This document shows, one piece after another, positions 47,981 to 59,564 of a DNA stretch of 64,000 nucleotides (positions are counted from its first letter, which is position 1; each line of letters opens with the position of its first letter). The position numbers and the translations under genes were made by a program. The notes beneath the pieces were generated by a model. The model made no database searches, was not told the origin of the DNA, and worked only from the letters and a program-made list of their open reading frames with translations. Source of the stretch: Corynespora cassiicola (lineage: Eukaryota; Ascomycota; Dothideomycetes; Pleosporales; Corynesporascaceae); assembly GCA_022059125.1 (NCBI GenBank), contig JAEUWY010000006.1:3038001-3102000 (forward strand). The letters are read 5' to 3'.

Positions 47981-48949
47981 CTATCTGTCTCTGCCTAGTC
48001 GTTCCTTGTAATCATCGACTAACTCGTACGCAGGCCTAAACTTGGGTGTGCCAGAGCCGTTGGAGGTACCGTTTGGCGAGGCGTCGGCTTGACCGGTGGA
48101 GGACTGGCGTGCCAGGACGGGATTAGGATGGGTATCGGTGGTGCCGCCTAGGGAGGTATATCCCTGGTCGTACAGATTGCAATAGGGTATCTTAAGATGA
48201 CGAATGAACTGCAAAAGTCAGCACGCGGTACTCAAGATTGTCAGGCTGTACACACCGTCCAAATGTCTACATAATGCCAGTCTATCACGGGATGTATGCG
48301 CATGAACTTGGGCCAGCCAGAATCTGTGGGATCGAAATGGGCGAGGTGCTCGCCGTGCGGATCCGTTCGGCGCGTCCCCACCAATATGGCCTTTACCGAG
48401 GGGGTGTCGCGAAGGTAGCGGGTGAAGGCCAGTTTCATGGGCTTCGCATATTCCAGCAAAGAAAGCGAGTATATCTTGACGCTCGACTCTACGAAAGCCT
48501 CGACCTCCGGGAACGGGTGCTCATCCTGGATATAGACGCACTGGATGGCGGTTTCGATGTGAGCGCCGGGCTCGGGGCTGGCAAGGCCTTTCTCGTGAAG
48601 GGCGCAAAGGTAGAGGATCAAGAGCACAAGACAGTCTTTGCCGCCATTGTAGGCCAGGGAGAGTTCGGGCAAACTTGAGATGACAGCGTCAGCATCCAGG
48701 GGCACAAACACATCGGTGGCAGTACCTGTACTGGTCCAAAGCCTTCTTGATGATGTCCAGCGAGATGCGCGTCTGCTGCTGGACGCCCTTTGCCCGATCA
48801 GACACATCGGGCTCTTCCAAGAAGGCGGTGACGCGGGCGTGGATCTTTGCGCATAGGTCCGGAAAGGGCAGCGGAATGTCGGAAACGAGGGGCGAGGCGG
48901 GGCGGTTGAGGGGCTCAGTATCGCGCGCGGGCAAGGCTCCTTGGGTCAT
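47981..48949 (-). CDS. FAD synthase (FMN adenylyltransferase)
   Basis: Three exons (48949-48726, 48673-48256, 48208-47981) give 289 residues. The enzyme transfers AMP from ATP to FMN to form FAD. It belongs to the PAPS-reductase-like fold of eukaryotic Fad1 proteins: the pyrophosphate loop SLAYNGGKDC follows the first intron, and VGTRRTDPHGEHLAHFDPTD, HPVIDWHYVDIW and NLYDQGYTSLGG are the family's flavin-binding and C-terminal motifs. Length matches fungal Fad1 (about 300). The ATG at 48949 (MTQGALPARD) is the first in frame. It is divergent from the sulfite reductase gene across about 1 kb, a neighbourhood that fits flavin demand of sulfite reduction, though shared regulation is only inferred. 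Confidence 0.88.
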
Positions 48950-49952
48950 TGCGGACGAGCAGCCGCGTCGACATGAGAAGCAATAAGATGCCGTGCAGGA
49001 AGGGATTGCGGTGTCGGCGGCTGGTGGCTACTGCGGCGGTGTATTCGAGTCGAGACTACCTGTCATGACTGATCGAGACGAGGCCACGCAGACGCAGGGC
49101 TGCCGCGGGCGGTGCTTTATCGATAAGGCACCATAGCCGAGGCCGTCGCCATGTGACTTGCCCCATCCGACACCACCTGCAGAGCCGGCGGCGGAGAACA
49201 GATACGATACGGCGTGCAGCTGGACGGCGGGAGGGACTGTCTTGCTTTTTGGCCTTTACCCCTCCTCCTCCCTCCTCTTCTTCTTCCTCTTCCAAGTGGA
49301 CAGGCAGCTCGAGGCGCTGGGTACTGCCGGCCAGGTGGCTTTCGACCCTGACCCCGTTCCTCGTCGTCCCCAAGACCTCCACTACCGCCCGCCCGCATGC
49401 AGCGCCAAACCGCATCCGGCCAGGCCTATCGCGCCGAATATCGCTCGGGGCGTCGGGCCCGACAGCCCGGATGTCGTGATTCTGGGCGGTGCCGATTTTC
49501 AGGCGCGACATTTGGGGGGAGACGGGGCCGGCCTGTAAGGACTGTGTACAATGGCATCACCGCGCCCTCGAATACATCAGAGGCATCACCGAGTAGGCAT
49601 GGCGAGCGGCAAGTGGATAGATACAGCGGCACCGGGGATCTCTCGGTTCTCTCGCCATGGCGAATCCCATGGTCAACGTTGAGCGTGCGCCCCCACAGTG
49701 CGCCAGAGGGCAATGACTAAACGGCGGGCTCGCATTGGGGAGCGGACTTCTGGCCGAGCCAGCACGTCATTTCACCCCTCGTCTATTGGACAGCCCTTTG
49801 GCTGCCATGATCACACCCTGAAAGAAATTGTCAGTTGCCGCTGCCGATGGTTTTATTTTACATGCCGACGCGCGCAACTACTTGACCATCTGTCTCTGCC
49901 CATTGACAATCCGACATCCTCGAACCGTCCTGCGACGGATTTGTCTGCAGCC
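48950..49952. promoter_or_regulatory. Bidirectional promoter region between FAD synthase and sulfite reductase genes
   Basis: This 1-kb GC-rich region separates two divergent start codons. A long pyrimidine tract (49,255-49,300, CTCCTCCTCC type) lies on the plus strand and CT-rich runs of this sort are frequent in fungal promoters. Several overlapping open frames on both strands are low-complexity and GC-driven and show no protein-like features. Confidence 0.5.
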
Positions 49953-52900
49953 ATGGGCTCCATTTCGACTGCTGGAGAGGCTGGTATGTCCCCGCCCTGC
50001 TCGTGTGCCCCTCCGCCACCTCTTGCTCCTGTCCCAACTCGACCGCAAACCCACAATCCCGCCTCACACCACGATGCGCTGACACTCCACAGTTGCACGG
50101 ATTGCATACCTCGCGAGCGACGTGGTTGTGTCCGTCCAGCCCACTCTTGCGGAAGACTCCGAATTCTCGCCGTTCCTGCGCTCTCAGCAGCAGACCAAGG
50201 CGCCTAGCATTGTCGCAAAGGAGCTCCCAGAGGTGAGAAACAGTCATTGGCCCCCATTTTTGATTTCATCCTGACGGCGTTGCACCCAGGTGGTCACTGT
50301 GCGCCAGAATGCGGACCCGCTCCTCTCTGTGTTCCAGCCCATTCGCGCGGGGAAGCTCACCTCCGTTACCACCAACTCCTCCATCCTCGTAAAGTCGATA
50401 CCGCACCTGTACAAGCTCGCCCAGTACCCGGTCGTCCTGCACGTATCGGTTCAGCCCGCTGGCTTCCCCGACTTCTCCGACATCACATCCATTAGGCAGT
50501 CGGGCTTCACATTCTTTCAGTCTGAGACCCTGCAGCAGTCGCAAGACATTGCTCTGACCGCCCATGCCCTGGCTATTCAGTCCGGTAAGGGTGTCATCCA
50601 TTTCTTCGATTCCAGCGCCATTTCCTTCGACAAGGAGATCCCACAAGAAAACCAGGACCTTGTCCGCAGCGTCATTGATTTGGATGCCGCTGCGGCTTTC
50701 CAGGGTACCAAGTCTGAGGAGGGCACATTGTATGCCGATGACGGAAGGGCGGCGACATTGACTATTGCTCGAAGCCAGGCCAACAACGCCAACAACGCCA
50801 ACTCCGGCAGAACATTGTCTTCTCTTGACAATGGACAGTCACTGCCAGTTTCCGAAAGGAACAGCACCCGTGCCGAGTCGTCCTCAGGATCGTCGCAGCG
50901 CGAGTCCAGCACCAGCGGTGCATCCCTTTCCTCCGCTACAACCGTAGAGTCATTGGCCTCTAAGCCCGTTTCTTCGGATGACATCTATCGTTTCGCCACC
51001 CAGATTTGGACCACCATCAAGGAGGCGACGGGCCGATCCTACGATGCTTTCGAGTACACTGGGCCCGCCAAAGCTGAAGCTGCCATCTTCCTCTTTGGTG
51101 CCGATACCGCCATTTTTGCCGACGAGATCGACTCCGTCGACCAATCTGAGTCTTATGCTAACGCAGGTATCATCACGGCCCGCATGTACCGCCCATGGCT
51201 CGGCGCCTCGCTCGCTCCGCTCCTACCTCCCTCCATCAAGAAGGTCGCAGTCTTGGAGCAGGTTCGCCGGAAGACGACCAAGTGGGGTCCTCTCCTCCTG
51301 GACTTGTTGATGTCTCTCAAATCCAGCGGCGGAAACTCTCCCCAAATCGTCGGCTACCAACTTGGCTACATCAACGACAAGACCGTACGACAGGCGCTGC
51401 GTGGTGTATTCCAGAACCTTCTTAGCGATACCCCCGTCCAGAATCTCCAGATTGGCAACCTTGAGGGCCCAAAAGCGGAGGCGACGAAGCTTGAGCAGCC
51501 GGGTCTCGAGAATGCCTACACCAAAATACTGGATCAGGTATTCGGTGAGAGGCTTCATGTCGCCAACCAGCTGGGCGCTAAGCATGCCGGCATTACCAAC
51601 GAGATCTCGTCCAGCCCCGAGTATGGATTCGGATCTCTGATTGCTCGCAAGGAGCACCGCCAGCGCTTCATCGAAGAGGCTCGCACAGCTTCCAAGAGCA
51701 ACGAATTCATCACCCAGGCTCCCCTTTCGTGGCTTGCCAAGTGGGCTCTTGATGCCGAGAACGGTGACAAGGCCAACGAGCTCGCCCCCGAAGTCATCTC
51801 TCGCCTCAGTAACGATGGGTCGCCCGTCGCATCCCGCTTGTTGGAGTCTAAGAAGCTCTTCTTCCGAGAGTCGCCCTGGTTGATTGGATCAGACGCCTGG
51901 GCCTACGATCTCGGAAACTCCGGTGTCCACCACGTACTCGCTTCTGGTGAGAACGTCAACATGCTCATTGTCGACTCGCAACCCTACTCCGAGCGTGCAG
52001 CTGCCGATGCTGCCAGGCGAAAGAAAGATATCGGTTTGTACGCCATGAACTTTGGCAACGCCTATGTTGCCTCGGTCGCCGTGTACAGCTCCTACACCCA
52101 GGTCTTGGAGGCTATGATTGAAGCCGACAAATTCGATGGCCCCTCTGTCGTTCTTGCCTACCTCCCGTACGAGAAAGAGTCCGACTCGCCTCTGGCCGTT
52201 TTGCAAGAGACCAAGAAGGCGGTGGACCTCGGCTACTGGCCTCTGTACCGCTGGGACCCTCGTGGCGACGAGAAGGGCGAGCCCAACTTCCAGTTGGACT
52301 CCGAGAGGATCAAGAAGGAGTTGGAGGAGTTCTTGCAACGTGACAACTACATGTCTCAGGTTATGAAGAGACACCCTGAGTTTTCGGCCAACCTTTCTTC
52401 TTCTTACGGAACTGAGGTTAGGCAGTTGCAGAAGAGGAAGGCCAAAGATGCCTACAGCAAGCTCCTCGAGGGTCTTGCTGGCGACCCTCTTACCATCTTG
52501 TTTGCCTCTGACAATGGTAATGCCGAGAACCTTGCGAAGCGTCTGGCGAACCGTGGTAAGGCTCGTGGTCTCAAGACCATGTACATGGCCATGGACGATT
52601 ACCCTCTGGAAGATTTCGCCAACGAGCAAAACGTCGTCCTTATGAGCAGTGTTGCTGGTCAGGGTGAATTCCCTCAGAACGGCAGGGCATTCTGGGACGC
52701 TGTCAGGGACTCTACCGACCTTGATCTCGCCACTGTCAACTTTGCCGTGTTTGGTCTTGGAGATAGCCATTACTGGCCCCGCAAGGAAGACAAGATCTAC
52801 TACAACAAGCCTGCCAAGGATCTTCACGCTCGCCTCCTTACCCTTGGTGGTAAGCCAATGACCGACTGCGGCCTAGGTGACGACCAGGACCCTGATGCGT

Positions 52901-54767
52901 ATCAAACCGCTTATGCCGAGTGGGAACCCAAGCTGTGGCAAGCTCTTGGCGTTGACAACGTCGAGGGTCTTCCCGACGAGCCCCCGCCGATTACCAACGA
53001 GGATATCAAGGCTGCCTCCAACTTCCTTCGTGGTACCATCGAAGAGGGTCTCCAGGATCCCTCCACAGGTGCCATCTCGGCCAGCGACCAGCAGCTGACG
53101 AAGTTCCACGGTACCTACATGCAGGATGACCGTGATCTCCGTGACGAGCGCAAGGCCCAGGGTCTTGAGCCGGCTTACTCTTTCATGATCCGATGCCGAC
53201 TTCCCAGTGGTGTTGCAACTGCCAAGCAGTGGCTTCAGATGGACGAGATCAGCACCAAGCTCGGAAACGAGACGATGAAGCTCACCACGCGCCAGACTTT
53301 CCAGTTTCACGGTATTGTCAAGGGCAAGCTTAAGCCTGCGATGCAAGCCATCAACAAGTCACTGATGACTACCATCGCTGCTTGCGGTGATGTCAACCGT
53401 AACGTCATGTGCAGCTCTCTCCCTCAGCACTCTGAGTACCATGCCGAGGTCCACCGTGTCTCCCAGAAAATCAGCGACCATCTCCTCCCCTCCACCACTG
53501 CCTATCACGAGATCTGGCTTGAGGATGATGAGACCAAGCAGAAGCGCAAGATTGCGGGAGAGGCCATCGTTGACCACGAACCTTTGTACGGCCCTACTTA
53601 CCTCCCCCGAAAGTTCAAGATCACCATCGCCATTCCTCCGCACAACGACACCGACGTCTACGCCCACGATATTGGTCTCATTGCTATCAAGGGTGCCGAC
53701 GGCCACCTTGAGGGTTTCAACGTCCTTGCTGGTGGTGGTATGGGTGTGACTCACAACAACAAGAAGACCTACCCCCGCACAGGTAGCATGTTCGGCTACG
53801 TCGCTACCAAGGATGTTCACATTGTGTGCGAGAAGATCATGCTTGTTCAACGCGATCACGGTGACCGCAAGAACAGGAAGCACGCCCGTCTGAAGTACAC
53901 CATTGATGATATGGGCGTTGACGTGTTCCGCGGCAAGGTCGAGGAGCTGTGGGGTCAGAAGTTCGACGAGCCCAAGCCTTTCAAGTTTGAGAGCAACGTC
54001 GACACCTTCGGTTGGCAAAAGGATGAGCACGGCCTCAACCACTTCACGTTCTTCATTGAGAACGGTCGTATCGAGGACACTGCCGAATTCCCCATGAAGA
54101 CTGGTCTCGTTGAGGTTGCCAAGGTGCACAAGGGCGAGTTCAGGTTGACTGGTAACCAGCACTTGATCCTGTCCAACGTTGCCGATGAGGATCTCCCTGC
54201 CATGAAGGAGCTGCTCAAGAAGTACAAGCTCGACAACACAAACTTCTCTGCCCTCAGGCTGTCCAGCAGTGCCTGCGTTGCTTTCCCCACCTGTGGTCTT
54301 GCCATGGCCGAGTCCGAGCGTTACCTCCCCGTCCTGATCAGCAAGCTCGAGTCCACCATCGAAGAGGCCGGTCTGCGTCAAGACTCTATCGTCATGCGTA
54401 TGACCGGTTGCCCCAATGGCTGTGCCCGTCCTTGGTTGGCCGAAATCGCTTTCGTCGGAAAGGCCTACGGCGCCTACAACATGTACCTCGGCGGAGGCTA
54501 CCACGGCAACCGCTTGAACAAGTTGTACCGCAGCTCCATCAAAGAAGACGAGATCCTCGAGATCTTGAGGCCTATGATCAAGCACTACGCCAAGGACAGG
54601 AACGAGGGTGAGCGCTTCGGTGACTTTGTCATTCGCACAGGCTACATCCACGAGACGACACACGGCACCAACTTCCACGACAACGTAAGTCACACAAGTA
54701 TCGCGCATTGATGGCCTTGAAGCTAACATTCGCGCAGACTGGCGAAGAAGAAGAAGAGGAGGAGTAA
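49953..54767 (+). CDS. Sulfite reductase [NADPH], hemoprotein beta subunit
   Basis: Four exons (49953-49983, 50093-50232, 50290-54684, 54738-54767) encode 1531 residues. The start MGSISTAGEA and splice into VARIAYLASDVV fit fungal orthologues of yeast Met5. The N-terminal about 600 residues resemble a pyruvate:ferredoxin oxidoreductase-like region, then comes a flavodoxin-like domain (ILFASDNGNAENLAKRLA, about residue 790; SSVAGQGEFPQNGRAFWD), then the two nitrite/sulfite reductase halves. Siroheme and 4Fe-4S ligands are intact as CVAFPTC (about residue 1385) and TGCPNGC (about 1430), i.e. C-x5-C ... C-x3-C. It reduces sulfite to sulfide in the cytosol with the flavoprotein alpha subunit, in Cys/Met synthesis. 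The last 30-nt exon codes a Glu-rich tail ending EEEEEEE. Confidence 0.95.
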
Positions 54768-55115
54768 ACTTGTACAGCATGAGTCTAGGACGACATGAGG
54801 GACGGACAACAGTGCCGAGTCCCCGTTTGCATATATCATTGACGACACTTCGACGATTCGTTTTCGGGGGTGGATGGTCATTTGCCGGCGTCTAAAATTT
54901 CGGGGCGAAATGCATTTCCATTGTTTTCTTTTTCCAGCTTTCACTTTCAATCTGTTATGCGTAATGAAGATTCTTCTGTATCATGCTTGATATCAAATGA
55001 ACATACCATTCAATTCAAACTTCATGTGCGGTCTGGATATGCTGTATGGTGTTTATTCAACGTGAATGATTTGGCAATGCCTACAACAATGCAGTGTTAA
55101 ACACTTTTCTGCTTC
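54768..55115. other. Intergenic region between convergent genes
   Basis: About 350 bp hold the 3' ends of the sulfite reductase and TYW1 genes. No gene, RNA or repeat is visible. Confidence 0.6.
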
Positions 55116-57591
55116 TCAAATCTCAACAAGCTTCACGCTCCCCTCCTTCTCCCCCTCATTCTTAGGCCCCTTTCCCTTCCTCCACACCCGCTGATCCCGC
55201 GGATCAAACCCGCCATTTCCCCAAAGCGCCCACTCGGGCGTATCATCCCCTAGATAATCCTCGGGCCGCCACCCCACCACCTTATCCGACCCATCCTCCT
55301 GGCGCTCCATCCGCGATCCTTCCACCTTCCTCTCGCACAAGTCGAAGAAACGCTCAAAATCGATGCGCGTGGCCCATTTCCCATCGCGCATGAAGCGGTT
55401 CCGATCCGCAAGCAGAACGCAGCAAGAATGCGCATGCTCGGCGCCGATGCCATAGTCGAGGCCGCGGGAGAGGAGCTCTTTTTCGAGTTCGGTGACAAAG
55501 GCGGCGACTTCCTCGTAGAAGGGGACGTTTTGCATGGTGAGGCCTGCGGAGCCGGCGGCGCTGGTGCCACAGTAGGTGACGCCTTTTACTTCGACGAAGC
55601 CGGGGAGCGCGCGCTCGACGAGGTCGGCGTAGCCGCGGACTTCTTCGGCCATGTTGAATCCCTTGACGAGGGTGAGGCGGAAGACGGTGCGCTGCTCGAA
55701 GCGGCGGGCCCGCAGAATGTCGAGGCAGGCGCAGAAGCGCTCCCAGAAATCGCGGTGGAGAGGGCGATCGATCTTGCGGAGGGATTCCTTGTTCGAGGCG
55801 TCGATGGAGACGTAGAGCTGAGTGACTGGGACGAGGGAGGCGAGCTGGGCGGGGTGCTGCGCGTTGCAGACGAGGAAGGTGGAAATGCGCTGTGAGTGCA
55901 TGATGTTAAGGAGCTCGTTAATGTGGGGGTAGAAGATTGGCTCGCCGACGAGAGAGAGGGCGCAGTGCCGGATACGCATGGCTTCGGCGAAGCGCTCAGC
56001 GCGGACGCCAGGGACACCCTTCATCATTTTGATCTTCTTGTAGTGGGCAGTGGTAATGCCATCGAAGATTACGTCGGGCGCGTCGGTAACCCAGCGCCAG
56101 GTTGTCCCTACGGGGTTGGTGCCATGGCGCCAGCAGAAGACGCACTTGTTCGAGCACGAGAGCGAGGGCGTGGCTTCCATACACAGGTGAGACTGGATGC
56201 CGTAGAATGAGTACTTGTAGCATGAGCCACGGCCTCGAAGAGCAGACTTAGTCCAGCGGCAGATTTTGACACCCGAATGCGAGCCAATGATTGTATAGCC
56301 TTGCTTGGTGAGAGATGCGTAAGTAGGTGATGTCGTGGGAACCATTTCTTTCGGAGCCTGTACTGGCTTGGAAACTGGCTTCGAAGCCGGCTTGGATTTG
56401 TAATTTGTGAAGTCGATGGGGATAGGAGCGCCGGAAGAGTCATCGGCCTTGACCATCGATCCCAGGTCTTCAACGTCATCCACTCTGGTGCCCTTCTTTT
56501 TGATGATCTTTCGAGATGAGCTCTCACTGTCGGTATCGTCCGCATCGTCTAGATCCTCTTCATCACTTTCTGCGGGGTCTCCGCTTCCGGGAACACCTTC
56601 TCCTAATCCGCGGCCCTCTGCAATTTCTACCAGGGCTTCTTGTACACCCAATCTCCACTCTTCAAGTCTTGATTCAGCATCGGTCTTTACATCTCCCATT
56701 CCAAGAGGGTACGCCCTTTTTCGGCCAGTCAGCCGCGCCATCCATTTATCAACCTCTCGCGCTTGGCTGCAAAAGCCCTCTTCTTCAGTCGGCCATCCCT
56801 CTTTATCCCCAAATCCAAACACAGAGTATCCAAGTAGCCCACTCAGGGGCGCGGTGTCTATCCTGAAATCATTGTGTGTCTCCTGGAGATTCTCAAGGAA
56901 ATTGCTGAGAACGGTATCGATATTATACGACGGCAGCAAAATAACATAAAAGTGTTTGATATTCGCCTCCGTCTTCGGGGGACTGATGAAGAAATCATCG
57001 TACTCAATGTACGAGATGTCGTGCACCTGGGGCTCGAGAAAGGTCGAAGATTGGTCACAACCCGTCGTCCAGTCAATCAGCGTCTTGGTAAATTGTGAAG
57101 CGTAGCGCTCGGTAGTACCGGAGAGCGACTGGAAAAAGACCAGGGGCTGGATCTTATCTACTTTGTGGTCGAATAACGCTCCTGTTTCCAGAGATTTCTT
57201 TGAGATTTTTCTCCCCTTTACAGTTTTCGGTCCCCTTTTCACCTTAGCGACCGGTATCGCGGGGGCGACGATGTCCTCGGCATGATTGTCGAGGTTCAGC
57301 ACGGATGGATTGATGGTTGTATTCTCGGGAAGCCATTCGGGCTTCAGCTCGATAGTCTTCTTCTCAACGGGCGAAGAAGGGGTAGGCGACCCGGAAACCT
57401 TGGCCCGTCGGCTGCGAAGGTATACGGAAAGGCGCACAACTGCTACGAGGGCGGAGAGGGACACTATTATAGGCACGCGATAGGTATGCCATATGACAAG
57501 AAGCTCTACGTACCCGTTAGCGGACTCACTGTCGGAGGACTTGGAAATACTAGCCCGCTGGAAGCTGCTCCAAAAGCTCGTGCGACGCCAT
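55116..57591 (-). CDS. tRNA 4-demethylwyosine synthase (TYW1), membrane-anchored
   Basis: The enzyme makes the tricyclic core of wybutosine at G37 of tRNA-Phe from N1-methylguanosine and pyruvate. A flavodoxin domain (FFQSLSGTTERYASQF ... YSVFGFGDKEGWPTEEEGF) is followed by the radical-SAM half with the cluster motif CSNKCVFCW preceded by CMEATPSLSC, then NPVGTTWRW and SLVGEPIFYPHINELL, all typical of TYW1. Near the N-terminus is a transmembrane span (VPIIVSLSALVAVVRLSVYL), as in other fungal TYW1 proteins. The long frame has no ATG at its start. The best model begins at ATG 57591 (CACCATGGCG) with exon 57591-57555, a 49-nt GC-AG intron with a CTAAC branch site, and the remainder 57505-55116, giving 808 residues. 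Conventional GT donors do not rescue the frame. Confidence 0.88.
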
Positions 57592-58127
57592 GGTGGCCGT
57601 TGTGTTCGCCTTCGACTTACCGTGAATGTGTGCTGAACTTTTGCGACCAACAATGTGGGGGTCCAGTAGCGGGGCGCCAAGCCCCGCTTCAATTGGTTGG
57701 CGAGATCGGCGCGTAGTCCACCCAAACGGCAATCCTCGAAATACAGAGGACCTGGTTGGCTTGTTGATAAAGCTTGAACAAGAAGTCTTTGGAAATAGTC
57801 CCAGAGTCAACTACACATGTATCTACGGTTCAATGCTGCAAATTGCTATCACGAAATTTACTATTAAAGATACCTGTGCTCTATTGGTATCTATGACTAG
57901 AGAACCCCAGACTACAACAAACTGAATTGCAGAATGATTGATACATGCTATACTATCGACTTCCATCAAAACTATTCACATTTACTCTTTTGCTTTGAAC
58001 TCACCTGGGTGGAGAGGGAAAAGGCAAACTCGTAGGTTCTGGCAACATAAAATGCCTCTTTATCTGAATTTGTTGTCCTTGCCCGTTCAAGCTCCTACAA
58101 TACGAGCTCAGTCTAGCAAGCAAGAAA
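57592..58127. promoter_or_regulatory. Intergenic region upstream of TYW1 and the heptad-repeat gene
   Basis: About 535 bp separate two divergent starts. The TYW1-side transcript leader overlaps a GC-rich segment with no ATG in the TYW1 frame. The middle is AT-rich. No other feature is apparent. Confidence 0.45.
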
Positions 58128-58451
58128 ATGCCTGAGAGTTCCGAGATTTCCATACAAATGGGTGGATTGCAAAAAGACGTAGATGTACTACGTACTGATA
58201 CGAATACACTGCGCAGCGACGTAAACGGACTGGGTAATGATGTGGAAGCGCTGCGTGCCGACGTGCGGAGACTGGGAGAGCAGATGAATACCTTTGTTGC
58301 CCAGCTCACAGCTTTACATCAGTCCATGACTCAGTTGCAAGCCTTCTTTGTAGAGTACGTTTCGGACAGTATATCCATGCGTGGTAGCTTATTGACAACA
58401 CCTGGAGTGCACAACAATTCTGCACCCTCCCCCGCCGACGTACTTTCCTAA
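58128..58451 (+). CDS. Small heptad-repeat coiled-coil protein
   Basis: This single-exon frame of 107 residues has an ATG in good context (AAAATGCC). From about residue 14 to 76 it is a near-perfect array of seven-residue units starting with Leu: LQKDVDV, LRTDTNT, LRSDVNG, LGNDVEA, LRADVRR, LGEQMNT, then FVAQLTA, LHQSMTQ and LQ. This predicts one continuous amphipathic helix about nine heptads long, able to dimerise or trimerise. The tail is Ser/Pro-rich. I recognise no family and no localisation signal. The ordered heptads argue that it is a real gene although it is short. Confidence 0.6.
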   Translation: MPESSEISIQMGGLQKDVDVLRTDTNTLRSDVNGLGNDVEALRADVRRLGEQMNTFVAQLTALHQSMTQLQAFFVEYVSDSISMRGSLLTTPGVHNNSAPSPADVLS

Positions 58452-58886
58452 TAACCTTGACGAGATTAACAGATTAAATTGTAGGTTCTCTCGAGCACTT
58501 GTAGGGTTTAAATCCATGGGGATTCGGTTGAGGAGGTGCACCGTGTTCTCCTGGGGCTACAACAGCACGCTGGTAGCTTGAGAGAAGGTACTATATGTCT
58601 CAAGGGAATCCTTGGTATTGCTACGAATGTGTGCAGAACACACTAAGGAGCGAACCGACACTGCCTCCTGTAGAATATGTAGATGCACAGATGGCACATG
58701 AACCCGGCCTGCCTTTGGGCCCAATGCAGTACAGCGGCAATTTCATAAACACACCTTGAACACAACCAACAAGCGACGCGCCCGACTTGGGCATCGTCTT
58801 CCCCACAACCAAACATCCATAATGCCCGCCACGCTAAATCGCACACCCACGCAGATCTTCCGCTACAACCACAACCCCCATCCCCA
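58452..58886. other. Intergenic region
   Basis: About 435 bp lie between the ends of the convergent heptad-repeat and proline-rich genes. Open frames here are short and low-complexity. The last part (58,870-58,935) is a C-rich run that is also read as the Gly-rich C-terminus of the next gene. Confidence 0.5.
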
Positions 58887-59342
58887 TCACAACTTCGTCC
58901 TCCCCACCCCACCCCCCACCCCCCTCCCCCGCTCCGCAATATACCCGCTCGCAACCGGACTCCAGCCCTGGCTCGCGACCTCGGGGATCGGAAACGGCGG
59001 CTTCCTCAGCTGCTCGGTGAAGAAGACGGGATGCCTGACGGCCGCATCGTAGAAGCCGCGGGGTGGCTGGAACAGCGGCTGCTTCTGCGCCGCGCCAAAC
59101 GGCGACGGGGGCATGGCCTCGATCTGTGAGCGCGGCCGAACCGCTTCCAGGGCGCTGGTGTGTGGCTTTTGCGGCTCGTGGTGCGTGGTGCGGGATTGCT
59201 GCGCGTGAGGTGGGCGCGAGCTAGGCTGTTGGACCTGGGACGTGTCAGTTGCGCTCCAACGATTCATGCCAGGGGGATACGTACCTTTGGGCGCGAGGGC
59301 TGCAGTGCGGGAAACATTGCTCGCGACGCGGATGAGGTCCAT
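58887..59342 (-). CDS. Small Pro/Gln-rich protein with mitochondrial-like N-terminus
   Basis: The ATG at 59342 opens MDLIRVASNVSRTAALAPK, which is free of acidic residues after position 2 and Arg/Ser/Ala-rich, as in mitochondrial presequences. A probable 54-nt intron (GTACGTATCC ... ACGTCCCAG) follows, joining APK to VQQPSSRPPHAQQS. The remainder is Pro, Gln and Arg-rich up to a conserved-looking FQPPRGFYDAAVRHPVFFTE and a Gly-rich tail. Both the spliced and unspliced frames stay open, so the splice is uncertain. It is divergent from the ABC ATPase gene across about 220 bp. Function is unknown. Confidence 0.5.
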   Translation of the reverse strand: MDLIRVASNVSRTAALAPKGTYPPGMNRWSATDTSQVQQPSSRPPHAQQSRTTHHEPQKPHTSALEAVRPRSQIEAMPPSPFGAAQKQPLFQPPRGFYDAAVRHPVFFTEQLRKPPFPIPEVASQGWSPVASGYIAERGRGVGGGVGRTKL

Positions 59343-59564
59343 TCAAGCTCCGCCCCAAGCGGCGGACAATTGGGCGTTGCAAGCCGTCCACTATCAGGGC
59401 GTCCGTCCACCACCTCGGCTAAAGGCGGGGCGCGGACGTCACATTGAGGCAGGAGCGTCGGGGGCCTCGGACGTGTCTCCGGGTACGGCGGGCGGGATGA
59501 CGCATTGGTGCAGAAAGATATCGACCTCACGTCTTGGCCGGTTGGTTCGTGAAGTGTGGTCATC

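Noticed and set aside
49056..49720. Several overlapping GC-rich open frames on both strands
   Set aside because: They lie in the promoter interval, are Arg/Pro/Ser-rich in every frame, and none has a family-like segment or a conserved splice pattern.
51889..52827. 312-codon antisense open frame in the same gene
   Set aside because: Same reason: the sense frame encodes the flavodoxin region, and the antisense product is low in complexity without motifs.
53359..54780. 473-codon antisense open frame across the sulfite reductase gene
   Set aside because: It mirrors the codon bias of the sense gene (Val/Leu/Gly-rich, no domain) and lies opposite the catalytic cysteines; a shadow.
55428..56949. 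Plus-strand frames of 100-180 codons opposite TYW1
   Set aside because: These are shadows of the radical-SAM and flavodoxin coding sequence.
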